A DNA stretch of 64,000 nt, from positions 1,364,001 to 1,428,000 of the forward strand of contig NZ_CP156688.1 of assembly GCF_040616545.1 (NCBI RefSeq). Direction: 5' to 3'. The stretch's first letter is position 1. Every line of letters begins with the position of its first letter. This DNA is from Akkermansia muciniphila. Its GTDB lineage: Bacteria > Verrucomicrobiota > Verrucomicrobiia > Verrucomicrobiales > Akkermansiaceae. Below, in pieces: positions 32,561-40,220 of the stretch. The position numbers and the translations under genes are program-made. Under the pieces are notes generated by a model, which made no database searches, was not told the DNA's origin, and worked only from the letters and a program-made list of their open reading frames with translations.

Positions 32561-34306
32561 TCAGTTTTTGGAGGGGGCGCAGTCCCATTGCGGTTTGACG
32601 GAAAGCTTGCCCGTGGCGCCGGGGAAGCCTTCCGGCACCTGGCAGTCCTTGCGCAGTTTGCCGTACAGTTCCTTGAGTTCCTTCAAGGTTTCCGCATATT
32701 CCGCCTTGCCGGCTACGTTGTGCATCTGGGCCGGGTCCTTTTCATTGTCAAAGAGCATCCATTCGTCACTCGTCCAGAGGTAGGACAGGGTGTAGCGGTC
32801 CGTGCGCAGGCCGTCGTGGCGCGGGGCGTTGTGTTCCCCCGGATTTTCATAAAAGGCGTAATAAAGGGGGCGGTCCGTGAATTCCTTGTGTTCCCCCGTC
32901 TTAAACAGCGGGGTGAGGCTGCGGCCCTGGAAGGTATTCATGTTTTCCGGGGTGGCGGCTCCGGCCACTTCGCAGAAGGTGGGGGCGTAGTCCAGTTCCT
33001 GCACCATGGCGGCGGAGCGCACGCCGGGCTTGATGTGGCCGGGCCATTTCATGATAAGGGGCATGCGGAAGGATTCCTCAAAAATCCAGCGTTTGTCATA
33101 CAGGCCGTGTTCCCCCATGTAAAAGCCCTGGTCCCCGCAGTAGAGAACCAGCGTATTCTTGTCCAGGCCGTTCTGCTTCAGGTAATCCATGATCTGGCCG
33201 ATGCTTTCATCCACGGAGAGCACGGTGCCCAGGTAGTCTTCCATGTAGTGGCGCCAGCGGCGCAGCAGGATATCCCGCTGCGTCTTGATTTTTCCGCTCT
33301 GGATGTCCTTCACGAGATGAATGGTGCGCGCCTTGTGGTAGTTGTACCAGGCTTCCTTCTGCTGCGGGTCCATGCGCACCCATTCCGGCATCTCCCAGTC
33401 ATACTTGGTATGCAGGGTTTTGGATTCCGGGCAGGAAAGCATTTTCTGGATGTCTTCCGGCACCACGTCCTTGATCAGGTGTTCGTCAGACCAGACGTTG
33501 AAATGGTTGAGCAGCGTCTGTTCCGTCATTTTCAGGAATTCCGGGCGGTCCGCAAAGTCATCTTCCAGGTTGGCGGGCGGGTCAATGGCGTCTGCGTACT
33601 GCTTGGCGCGGCCCAGGTTCTGGATGGAGGGGCACCAGCAGCGGTGGGGGGCCTTGTGGCCCACGACGAGCATGAAGGGCTTGTCCTTGTCCCGCTGTTC
33701 CAGCCATTTGAGGCTTTTCTGCGTGACCAGCTCCGTGGCGTAGCCGGGTTCCGTCTTCACCACGCGTTTGCCGTCTTTGCCGGGGGTGATGAAATCCGGA
33801 TTGAAGTAATTGCCCTGGCCGGGAAAGATTTCCCAGTAGTCGAACCCGGTGGGATTGGACTCATATTTGGACGTGTCTCCCTTGGCGTCCGGCGGAATGG
33901 CTTCCAGGTGCCACTTGCCTACGATGGCTGTCTGGTAGCCGGCCTTCTGGAGCATCTTGGGGAAGGTTGGCTGGGAACCGTCAAAAGGAGCCGCATGTTC
34001 ATTGAAAAGGTAGCCGTTCATGTGGGAATGGCGCCCCGTGTAGATGCAGGCGCGGGAGGGGCCGCAGAGGGAGTTGGCGCAGTAGCTCCGGTCAAAGACC
34101 ATGCCTTCATCCGCCAGTTTGCGGAAGTTCGGATACGGCATGGGGGAATCCTTGTCACAGGTGCCCAGGGTCTGGTAGGAGTGGTCATCAGTAACAATAA
34201 CCAGGATATTGGGGCGCTGGCCCGGCGCCTGCTTCTGCGGCTGGTCCGCGGAAGCTGGCAGGGAACAGGCCGCAAGCATCAATGCGGTGACGGCATGGCG
34301 GTTCAT
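32561..34306 (-). CDS. Secreted sulfatase, S1 (formylglycine) family
   Basis: 581 residues; signal peptide MNRHAVTALMLAACSLPASA. Metal site VTDDH near residues 40-42. The formylglycine-forming Cys81 lies in CGPSRACIYTGR, a cysteine-type sulfatase signature needing FGE-type maturation. KWHLE and the C-terminal GEHGLYDKRWIFEE also match the family. The fold form resembles carbohydrate sulfatases, so a GlcNAc-6-O-sulfatase activity on mucin is likely but not proven. Followed by the GH20 hexosaminidase: desulfation and then removal of the amino sugar is a sensible order. Confidence 0.88.
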   Translation of the reverse strand: MNRHAVTALMLAACSLPASADQPQKQAPGQRPNILVIVTDDHSYQTLGTCDKDSPMPYPNFRKLADEGMVFDRSYCANSLCGPSRACIYTGRHSHMNGYLFNEHAAPFDGSQPTFPKMLQKAGYQTAIVGKWHLEAIPPDAKGDTSKYESNPTGFDYWEIFPGQGNYFNPDFITPGKDGKRVVKTEPGYATELVTQKSLKWLEQRDKDKPFMLVVGHKAPHRCWCPSIQNLGRAKQYADAIDPPANLEDDFADRPEFLKMTEQTLLNHFNVWSDEHLIKDVVPEDIQKMLSCPESKTLHTKYDWEMPEWVRMDPQQKEAWYNYHKARTIHLVKDIQSGKIKTQRDILLRRWRHYMEDYLGTVLSVDESIGQIMDYLKQNGLDKNTLVLYCGDQGFYMGEHGLYDKRWIFEESFRMPLIMKWPGHIKPGVRSAAMVQELDYAPTFCEVAGAATPENMNTFQGRSLTPLFKTGEHKEFTDRPLYYAFYENPGEHNAPRHDGLRTDRYTLSYLWTSDEWMLFDNEKDPAQMHNVAGKAEYAETLKELKELYGKLRKDCQVPEGFPGATGKLSVKPQWDCAPSKN

Positions 34307-34685
34307 CGTAGGGATTATGAATTAAACAGGTGAATGGTTGAACAGGAGCGGTGATTTGTCCGGAAGGAAATTGTCTCCGGAGAGGAAAAAGACCACAGTC
34401 CCGAAAGAAAAAACTGACAGAAGAGAGTTTTAGGAAAAATAAAACATCAGTTTTATATTTCAATACAAAAATAGGAGTAATGCCGGGAAGCGGGAAAAAG
34501 AGCCCTCTTCCGCCGGAGCGGCAGGAGGGGAGGAGGCCCGGGCCCGAATGAAAGGCATGACGGCAGATTCCGGCAGCGGGGATGCCTCCCTGCACGCCGG
34601 ATGGCGTGGCGGAGGATAACGCTGAAATGCCGGAATTCCTCAGGTTGCGGCATTCCTGTACGGATGGGAAAAAGGGCCGGGCGCC
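34307..34685. other. Intergenic region upstream of the sulfatase
   Basis: About 380 bp with no supported gene. An AT-rich block (34420-34480) contains the candidate promoter; the remainder is GC-rich spacer downstream of the leftward lipoprotein gene's end. Confidence 0.5.
34436..34463 (-). promoter_or_regulatory. Candidate promoter of the sulfatase-GH20 unit
   Basis: On the minus strand TTGAAA (34463-34458), 16 bp, TATTTT (34441-34436), in the only AT-rich part of the upstream region. It would give a leader of about 120 nt before the sulfatase ATG. Confidence 0.4.
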
Positions 34686-35660
34686 TCAGGGAGCGTGGCG
34701 CCCGTTCCTTCTGCTGTTTTCATGGGCCTTCTTCTGTTCCAGAAGCCATTTCCTGTCCTGAGGGCTGATTTTTTGCAGGGACGTCCTGCTCTGGTGGCCA
34801 TCCAGTTCCTGGAGCCAGAGGGCTTGGTCTTTCTCCGAGTAGCGTGAAAGCTTGGCGAAGACAGTGTTCCCGTTAAGTCCCGTCCAGACTCGGTATCCCT
34901 TGGGTATGAGAGTCTTCTTGAATTCCTCATATTGCTGCCCGGCCAGTTTGACGCTGTTTTTGATCTGGTCAAAGTAAAGGGCGTTCTGGCCCGTATAATA
35001 ACCGCGTATGGTGTCCACCTTGGTTCCATCAGGAGACATGACCAGCAGCACGGGCGTACCCCTTACGCCAAACAGGGAAGGGGCCTTTTGCACATATTCC
35101 AGCATTTTTCTGCGCTTTTTGAAAATGGGTTCGCTTTCAAACTTTTCCGCCTGGTCATAACAGACCCGGACGACGTTGTTTTTTGCCCAGTCCTCAAATT
35201 CCTTCGTATGGAGAAGTTCCGCCGCCAGCTTCCGGCTGGGGGGGCTGCCTGCGGAATGGTGGAACCAGATCAGGATGGGTTTTCCGGTGCTTTGGGCTTC
35301 CCGGAGGGCAGAGGGGTAGCTCTGGATCCAGCGTTCGTTCTCCTTGCGCTGGGCGAAGGCTTCATCCAGTCCGGGGATGGGGGCTTCCGGGTCATGCGCG
35401 TCCGTATAGTAGACGGCGCCGCTGTCCGTCCTGGTCATCTCCTCCTGCGTGGAGGCGGTGAGCTGGTGGGCCTGCTGCTGGCCCGGCGTGGTGCCCAGCA
35501 ATCCGGTCGGAACGTTGGCGATGGAGTTGGCCATATTGTCCTGCATGTATTCCGAAAGGCTTTTTTTCACCTTCGGTTTCCCTGATTCCGGAGAGGTCCC
35601 CACGCAGGAGCACAGGGCGGCGGAGACAAACAGAAGCATGGATAGCCTGGGGAGACTCAT
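34686..35660 (-). CDS. Lipoprotein with thioredoxin-like fold lacking CxxC, plus SHD1-like domain
   Basis: 324 residues. Lipoprotein signal with the Cys in LCSC near residue 19. About residues 125-245 are thioredoxin-like (GKPILIWFHHSAGSPPSRKL, then FGVRGTPVLLVMSPDG with the cis-Pro), but the CxxC site reads SAGSPPS, so it cannot do dithiol exchange. The C-terminal about 260-312 (YRVWTGLNGNTVFAKLSRYS, then LQKISPQDRKWL) resembles an SHD1 domain, common in planctomycete/verrucomicrobial envelope proteins. The start at 35660 is preferred over an ATG 12 codons upstream because the signal begins there. Role unknown; a structural or protein-binding envelope lipoprotein. Confidence 0.72.
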   Translation of the reverse strand: MSLPRLSMLLFVSAALCSCVGTSPESGKPKVKKSLSEYMQDNMANSIANVPTGLLGTTPGQQQAHQLTASTQEEMTRTDSGAVYYTDAHDPEAPIPGLDEAFAQRKENERWIQSYPSALREAQSTGKPILIWFHHSAGSPPSRKLAAELLHTKEFEDWAKNNVVRVCYDQAEKFESEPIFKKRRKMLEYVQKAPSLFGVRGTPVLLVMSPDGTKVDTIRGYYTGQNALYFDQIKNSVKLAGQQYEEFKKTLIPKGYRVWTGLNGNTVFAKLSRYSEKDQALWLQELDGHQSRTSLQKISPQDRKWLLEQKKAHENSRRNGRHAP

Positions 35661-35756
35661 GCCTGATCTGATAGCATAACCGGGAGCGGTTCGCAACCGG
35701 GAATTTGCAGTCTCCGGCCCTTCTTCCCGGGGAAGGGAGAGCGTGGGATGCGGGAA

Positions 35757-37556
35757 TCAGTCCCCCGTTTTCAGCACCTTGATAAAAGCTTCCTGCGGGA
35801 TGTTGATTTTCCCGATGGCCTTCATGCGCTTCTTGCCTTCCTTCTGCTTTTCCAAAAGCTTGCGCTTGCGCGTGACGTCACCGCCGTAGCATTTGGCCGT
35901 CACGTCCTTGCGCATGGGGGAGATGCTTTCACGGGCAATGATCTTGCCGCCAATGCAGGCCTGGATGGCTACGGTGAAAAGCTGGCGGGGAATGACGTTT
36001 TTCAGTCGTTCCGCCAGTTCGCGGCCACGGGAGGCTGCCTTGTCCTGGTGGACGATCATGGAGAAGGCGTCCACCGGTTCCCCGGCAATGAGCATATCCA
36101 TCTTGATAAGCTTGGCCGCCTGGTAGCCGGCGTACTCATAGTCCATGGAGCCGTAGCCGCGGGTCATGGATTTGAGCTTGTCGTTGAAATCCACCAGAAT
36201 TTCCGCCAGAGGCACGGTACAGGTAAGCATCACGCGCGTATCGTCAATCGTTTCCGTATTGGTCACGCTGCCGCGCTTTTCCAGGACCAGCTGCATGATG
36301 TCTCCGATGTATTCCCCGGGGAGCATGACGAACACCTTGACAATGGGTTCCCGGATTTCCTGAATTTCCTGCTGCTCCGGAAGCAGGCTGGGGTTGTCCA
36401 CATTGATTTCCTCCCCGTTGGTCTTGGTGACCTCGTAAATCACGGAGGGGTACGTGGAAATGATGTCCATGTTGAATTCCCGGCGCAGGCGCTCCTGGAT
36501 GATTTCCATGTGGAGCAGGCCCAGGAAGCCGCAGCGGAACCCGAAGCCCAGGGCCACGGAGGATTCCGCCTGGAAGGAGAAGGCGGCGTCGTTGATCTGG
36601 AGCTTGGCCATGGCGGCCTTCAGGGCTTCAAAGTCCGAGGAGTCCACCGGATAAATGCCGGAAAAGACCATGGGGCGGATTTCCTTGAAGCCGGGCAGGG
36701 GAGAGGGGCACGGGCGCATGTAGTCCGTGTAGGTATCACCGATCTTGACGTCCGCCGCGGATTTCATGTTGGCGATGATGTAGCCCACGTCGCCGGCTTC
36801 CAGGGAGTCCGTCCGGGTCATCTTGGGGGTGAAAATGCCCACTTCCTTAACTTCATACACTTCATCCGTGGCGAAGAGCTTCACCTTCATGCCGCGCTGA
36901 ACGCTGCCGGAAATGACGCGCACATAAGAGACCACGCCGCGGTAGGCGTCATAAACGGAGTCAAATACCAGGGCGCGCAGGAGGCCGTCTTCCTGCGTCT
37001 TGGGGGGAGGGATGCGCTGGACGACGGCTTCCAGAATGTCGTCAATGCCAATGCCCATCTTGGCGGAAGCGTGGATGGCCTCCTCATGGGGGATGCAGAC
37101 GATGTCCTCCAACTGGCGGTATACGTTGGGCAGGTTGGCGCTGGGAAGGTCAATCTTGTTGATGACGGGGATGATGGCCAGGTTCAGGTCCATCGCCAGG
37201 TGCATGTTGGCGAGCGTCTGGGCCTCCACGCCCTGGGCCGCGTCTACGATGAGGAGGGCGCCTTCACACGCGGCCAGGGAACGGGACACTTCATAGGAGA
37301 AGTCCACGTGGCCGGGCGTATCCAGCAGGTTGAGCTTGTAGGTTTTTCCATCCTTGGCCTTGTAAAAGATGGTAACGGGGTGGGACTTGATGGTGATGCC
37401 CTTTTCCCGTTCCAGATCCATGGCGTCCAGAAGCTGATCCTGCTTTTCCCGTTCGGAAATGGTATTCGTCTTTTCCAGCAACCGGTCGGAAAGGGTGGTC
37501 TTTCCGTGGTCAATGTGAGCGATGATGGAGAAATTGCGAGTCAGTTCAATGGACAT
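35757..37556 (-). CDS. lepA: Elongation factor 4 (LepA)
   Basis: 599 residues, standard length. GTPase motifs: G1 AHIDHGKTTL near the N-terminus, G3 DTPGHVDF, G4 NKID. The LepA-specific C-terminal domain is present (ETIDDTRVMLTCTVPLAE, later IPRQLFTVAIQACIGGKIIAR and KKRMKAIGKINIPQEAF). Ribosome-associated GTPase that back-translocates or aids ribosome biogenesis. The frame is open 24 codons further up, but homology starts at MSIELTRNFSI. Single gene. Confidence 0.97.
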   Translation of the reverse strand: MSIELTRNFSIIAHIDHGKTTLSDRLLEKTNTISEREKQDQLLDAMDLEREKGITIKSHPVTIFYKAKDGKTYKLNLLDTPGHVDFSYEVSRSLAACEGALLIVDAAQGVEAQTLANMHLAMDLNLAIIPVINKIDLPSANLPNVYRQLEDIVCIPHEEAIHASAKMGIGIDDILEAVVQRIPPPKTQEDGLLRALVFDSVYDAYRGVVSYVRVISGSVQRGMKVKLFATDEVYEVKEVGIFTPKMTRTDSLEAGDVGYIIANMKSAADVKIGDTYTDYMRPCPSPLPGFKEIRPMVFSGIYPVDSSDFEALKAAMAKLQINDAAFSFQAESSVALGFGFRCGFLGLLHMEIIQERLRREFNMDIISTYPSVIYEVTKTNGEEINVDNPSLLPEQQEIQEIREPIVKVFVMLPGEYIGDIMQLVLEKRGSVTNTETIDDTRVMLTCTVPLAEILVDFNDKLKSMTRGYGSMDYEYAGYQAAKLIKMDMLIAGEPVDAFSMIVHQDKAASRGRELAERLKNVIPRQLFTVAIQACIGGKIIARESISPMRKDVTAKCYGGDVTRKRKLLEKQKEGKKRMKAIGKINIPQEAFIKVLKTGD

Positions 37557-37817
37557 GGTGGTCTCTACCCTTCTAAAACGTGAGTGCCCTGTGCGCGGGG
37601 AGGGTAACACAGCCCGTGCGGCGGTCAAGACCGGAGCATGACTGCCCGCCGTTCCTTGCCGGCAGGCCGCGCCGCTCCCGTTTTCTCCGTTCCGGAAAAA
37701 CCGTCATTCATGACAGGGGCGGAACCGGTAGATTGAACGTGGAGGGGAAGGGGAGGCTCTTAACTGGTGCAGGCACGCGAGTCCTTCTCCGTGCAGCCAC
37801 TTTTACTTTGTCAGCAT

Positions 37818-38021
37818 ATGAAATCCTTTTTAGCAGCCATTTTAAGTTTATTCGTTCCCGGCCTCGGCCAGTTGTACAAGGGCCACTTCGTCCAGGCCAT
37901 CATCTGGTTCCTGGTGGTGGGCGCAGCCTACGGCCTCCTGTACTGGTTCGTCTTCGCTCTCGTTCCCATTGTCCTGCATATCATCTGCATTCTGCAGGCG
38001 TACTTCATGGATAACGAATAA
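37818..38021 (+). CDS. Small two-helix membrane protein
   Basis: 67 residues with two transmembrane segments (about 3-22 and 28-58). The sequence FLAAILSLFVPGLGQLYKGH resembles the TM2-type pattern (PGLGQxYxG at the turn). The upstream in-frame ATG at 37767 would add a non-membrane part; the ATG at 37818 fits the family. Function unknown. It converges with the GyrI-like gene, the two stops 19 bp apart. Confidence 0.7.
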   Translation: MKSFLAAILSLFVPGLGQLYKGHFVQAIIWFLVVGAAYGLLYWFVFALVPIVLHIICILQAYFMDNE

Positions 38022-38040
38022 GGCCTCCCGGAACGGAAGC

Positions 38041-38682
38041 TTAACGATTCCTTACCGGAACGCGGAGAACAGTCTTCAGGCGTTCCGGCGGAGTTTTCCG
38101 GGGATCGGACAGGTAAATCTCATGGTGGGTGCGCGCGCCCTCCGTGTCCGGAAGGAGCGCCTCCTGTTCCATGAAAGCGTGCATGCGCGCCAGCGTGGCC
38201 GGTTCGTCGTCATAGGGGCCTGTGTGCAGGCACTGCACGCAGAGGCCTTCCCGCAGGGAGCCCAGGCGGGTGGCTTCCGTATTCAGGTGAGTTTTTTTTC
38301 TGGCGACCTGCTCCTGTGCATAAGACAGGGTCTCCTGCGTGACGAAGCCGGGCTGGCGGATCATGGATAACCACCGGAAATCCTTTTTGGCTGCAGGCGT
38401 GGCGGCTTCGCCGTTCCACCACAGGCTTTCCAGCGGCGGGACGACGTATTCATGGTAATCCGGAATGGGGAAAGTCTTTTTTTTGCCTCCCATGCGCACG
38501 GCATAGGACAAGGCGTACAGCAGTTCCACGGCGTGCTGGTAAGCTCCTGCCGGGTCATTGGGGTCTCCCTCTCCCTCCACCATGAAAAAGTTCATTTCCG
38601 GGATGTCCGCCAGCACGGGGTGTGAAGGAGGGAGATAGAAGCGCTTTTCTTCTTTTTTAAAATCCAGAGGGGACATGGGCAC
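38041..38682 (-). CDS. GyrI-like (AraC effector-binding-type) domain protein
   Basis: 213 residues. The pattern MNFFMVEGEGDPNDPAGAYQ, then LYALSYAVRM, then LHTGPYDDEPATLARMHAFM and YLSDPRKTPPERLKTVLRVP is that of the GyrI-like small-molecule-binding superfamily. No DNA-binding domain is present, so it is a stand-alone sensor or binding protein; such proteins bind toxic small molecules or gyrase in some bacteria. Start at 38682; the codons before it are not domain-like. Confidence 0.85.
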   Translation of the reverse strand: MPMSPLDFKKEEKRFYLPPSHPVLADIPEMNFFMVEGEGDPNDPAGAYQHAVELLYALSYAVRMGGKKKTFPIPDYHEYVVPPLESLWWNGEAATPAAKKDFRWLSMIRQPGFVTQETLSYAQEQVARKKTHLNTEATRLGSLREGLCVQCLHTGPYDDEPATLARMHAFMEQEALLPDTEGARTHHEIYLSDPRKTPPERLKTVLRVPVRNR

Positions 38683-38711
38683 AGCTTATCAGGAAAGGGG
38701 AAGCGTGCACG

Positions 38712-38755
38712 AATAAAAAGGCTGTTCCTCCCGTGGAAGAAACAGCCTTTTTAGG
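38712..38755. terminator. Terminator after PEP-CTERM gene 2
   Basis: AAAAAGGCTGTT pairs with AACAGCCTTTTT around CCTCCCGTGGAAGA. A- and T-runs on both sides allow use from either direction; the leftward PEP-CTERM gene ends at 38772. Confidence 0.85.
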
Positions 38756-38771
38756 AAGCACGGAGAATGCG

Positions 38772-39479
38772 TCAGGCCCTGCGGCGGCGCATCAACAGCG
38801 CGGCCAGCCCCAGCAATCCCAGGGATGCCGCAGCCGGTTCCGGGACGACGGCCAGCGTGCCTTCCAGGGAAATGTCACTGATTGTGGCGTTGTTGCCGTT
38901 CGAACCCCCGGCACTGCCCAGAACAGCGTAAATCTTTCCATTGCCGTTCGTCTTCAAAGCGGACATCTGTTCATCCGTCAGGTCATAAGAAACATTCCAT
39001 ACGGAAGCATTGTTGCCTCTGGTTCCCTGGCAAAGATTCACGATGTCGCCATCTGCGGTTTCATACCACAGGGAATACGTGAAGGTGGGGCCGGTGCCGG
39101 GAGGCGTAAGGCTGAAGCTGAAGGTCAGGCTGTCATAGGCCTGCATGTTGTCAATGGTCATTTTCAGGCCGGCGCACACGCCCTGGGTGCCGTTCATATT
39201 GGGAAGGGTGATTGTCTGGTTGTCTACGTTCACGGAGGCCTTGCCCCACTGCATGTCTCCGTTGCCCGTGGTAGAATACCATCCGTCAGTTACGGAACTG
39301 CTGCCCAGCCAGTTTTTGACATCGGCCGATGTAATTCCATTGCCGGGAAGACGGCCGGCAGTACTGAGACCTTTCCCGGTAATACCGCTGATTTCAGGCA
39401 TCAGCTGGATAGTGGCCGCGGAGGCCGAAGCTACCAGCGCCGCCACGCCAAGAAAAATGGTGCAGAGTGTTTTCTTCAT
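38772..39479 (-). CDS. PEP-CTERM-like exported protein 2
   Basis: 235 residues from the Met that opens the signal peptide MKKTLCTIFLGVAALVASASA; the frame continues 60 codons upstream but that stretch includes the inverted-repeat region and is not protein-like. The mature part is a beta-rich, Thr/Asn/Gly-rich domain (QTITLPNMNGTQGVCAGLKM, later SLTFSFSLTPPGTGPTFTYS). The tail is VVPEPAAASLGLLGLAALL and RRRR, a sorting signal as in PEP-CTERM protein 1. The near inverted repeat ends 34 bp before the start codon. Surface-associated role likely, function unknown. Confidence 0.85.
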   Translation of the reverse strand: MKKTLCTIFLGVAALVASASAATIQLMPEISGITGKGLSTAGRLPGNGITSADVKNWLGSSSVTDGWYSTTGNGDMQWGKASVNVDNQTITLPNMNGTQGVCAGLKMTIDNMQAYDSLTFSFSLTPPGTGPTFTYSLWYETADGDIVNLCQGTRGNNASVWNVSYDLTDEQMSALKTNGNGKIYAVLGSAGGSNGNNATISDISLEGTLAVVPEPAAASLGLLGLAALLMRRRRA

Positions 39480-39513
39480 ATCTTTTTGGAGTGAGAATCG
39501 GTACTTACATTTG

Positions 39514-39818
39514 CGGATTAGCAATCCGGAGTCAAGTTCCAATTCTAAGAACAAGGAATTTGTGTTAAACGGCGTTGCATATATCAAAGGCGTTTTCCTG
39601 TGATCGTGAACTTTCCGTAACCGCCAGACCATCCCAGGGAGCTTCGCAGGCTTCTGCAATAGTCGGTCGTGAAATTGAACGAAAGCTTACTTTATTACCT
39701 GAAAGACAGTATGCCCTGACGGGCGTCTGTATTTCAGATGCGGCAGGGGTCTGCGGAGTTCCTCTAGAAGGATGGAAATCCATACTCCGTTTTTCATTCA
39801 TAACGGATTGCTAATCCG
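39514..39818. repeat. Pair of perfect 15-bp inverted repeats flanking 275 bp upstream of PEP-CTERM gene 2
   Basis: Left copy 39514-39528 is CGGATTAGCAATCCG; right copy 39804-39818 is its exact reverse complement. Arms (CGGATTAG and ATCCG) are the same as at PEP-CTERM gene 1, but the two core bases read CA instead of AT in both copies of this pair. Outside the 15 bp the flanks do not match. The enclosed segment has no supported gene. Confidence 0.75.
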
Positions 39819-40159
39819 GTGAAGACTCTATTTTTGGTTAGATAGGAATGCAAGGCATTCTATGTAAAAATCTTGCATCTTTATCTATTTTCAAGCAACC
39901 GCGTTTTTTCTAAAAAAGGAGAGCTTTTATCAGATGTAGCGGTAAGTTCCGCGTGGGCCCCATCGGTTATATGGAAAAAGGGCCTGGACCCCGTGTCCCC
40001 CGCCAGGCAGGACGATCGTGCGGTGCCGCAGTTCCGTCCCTTTCCGGGGCTGGGAATGGAGGGAAATGGAATGTTCATTCATACGGAGGTTTTGTTCCGG
40101 AGGAAGATGAAAGAAAGGCGCCCGGCCTGGAAACCCGGTGCGGCTGCTTTTCCCCGGGC

Positions 40160-40198
40160 ATAAAAAATGCGGGGCCTTCTGAATGAAGGCCCCGCAGG
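40160..40198 (-). terminator. Terminator of the rpoBC operon
   Basis: On the minus strand CTGCGGGGCCTTC pairs with GAAGGCCCCGCA around ATTCA and runs into TTTTTTA. It begins about 20 bp after the rpoC stop codon. Confidence 0.9.
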
Positions 40199-40220
40199 TT
40201 GAGGTGTTGCCGGGAACGGC

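Larger units (their letters stand above)
39480..40220. other. Long intergenic region between PEP-CTERM gene 2 and rpoC
   Basis: About 740 bp. It holds the inverted-repeat pair and its inner segment, a mixed-composition stretch at 39819-40155 with only short shadow frames, and the rpoC terminator at the right end. Confidence 0.6.

Noticed and set aside
39575-39814. 79-codon plus-strand ORF inside the inverted-repeat segment of PEP-CTERM gene 2
   Set aside because: No ribosome-binding site, no domain, and its end runs into the right repeat; more likely chance, though it would be flipped too if the segment inverts.
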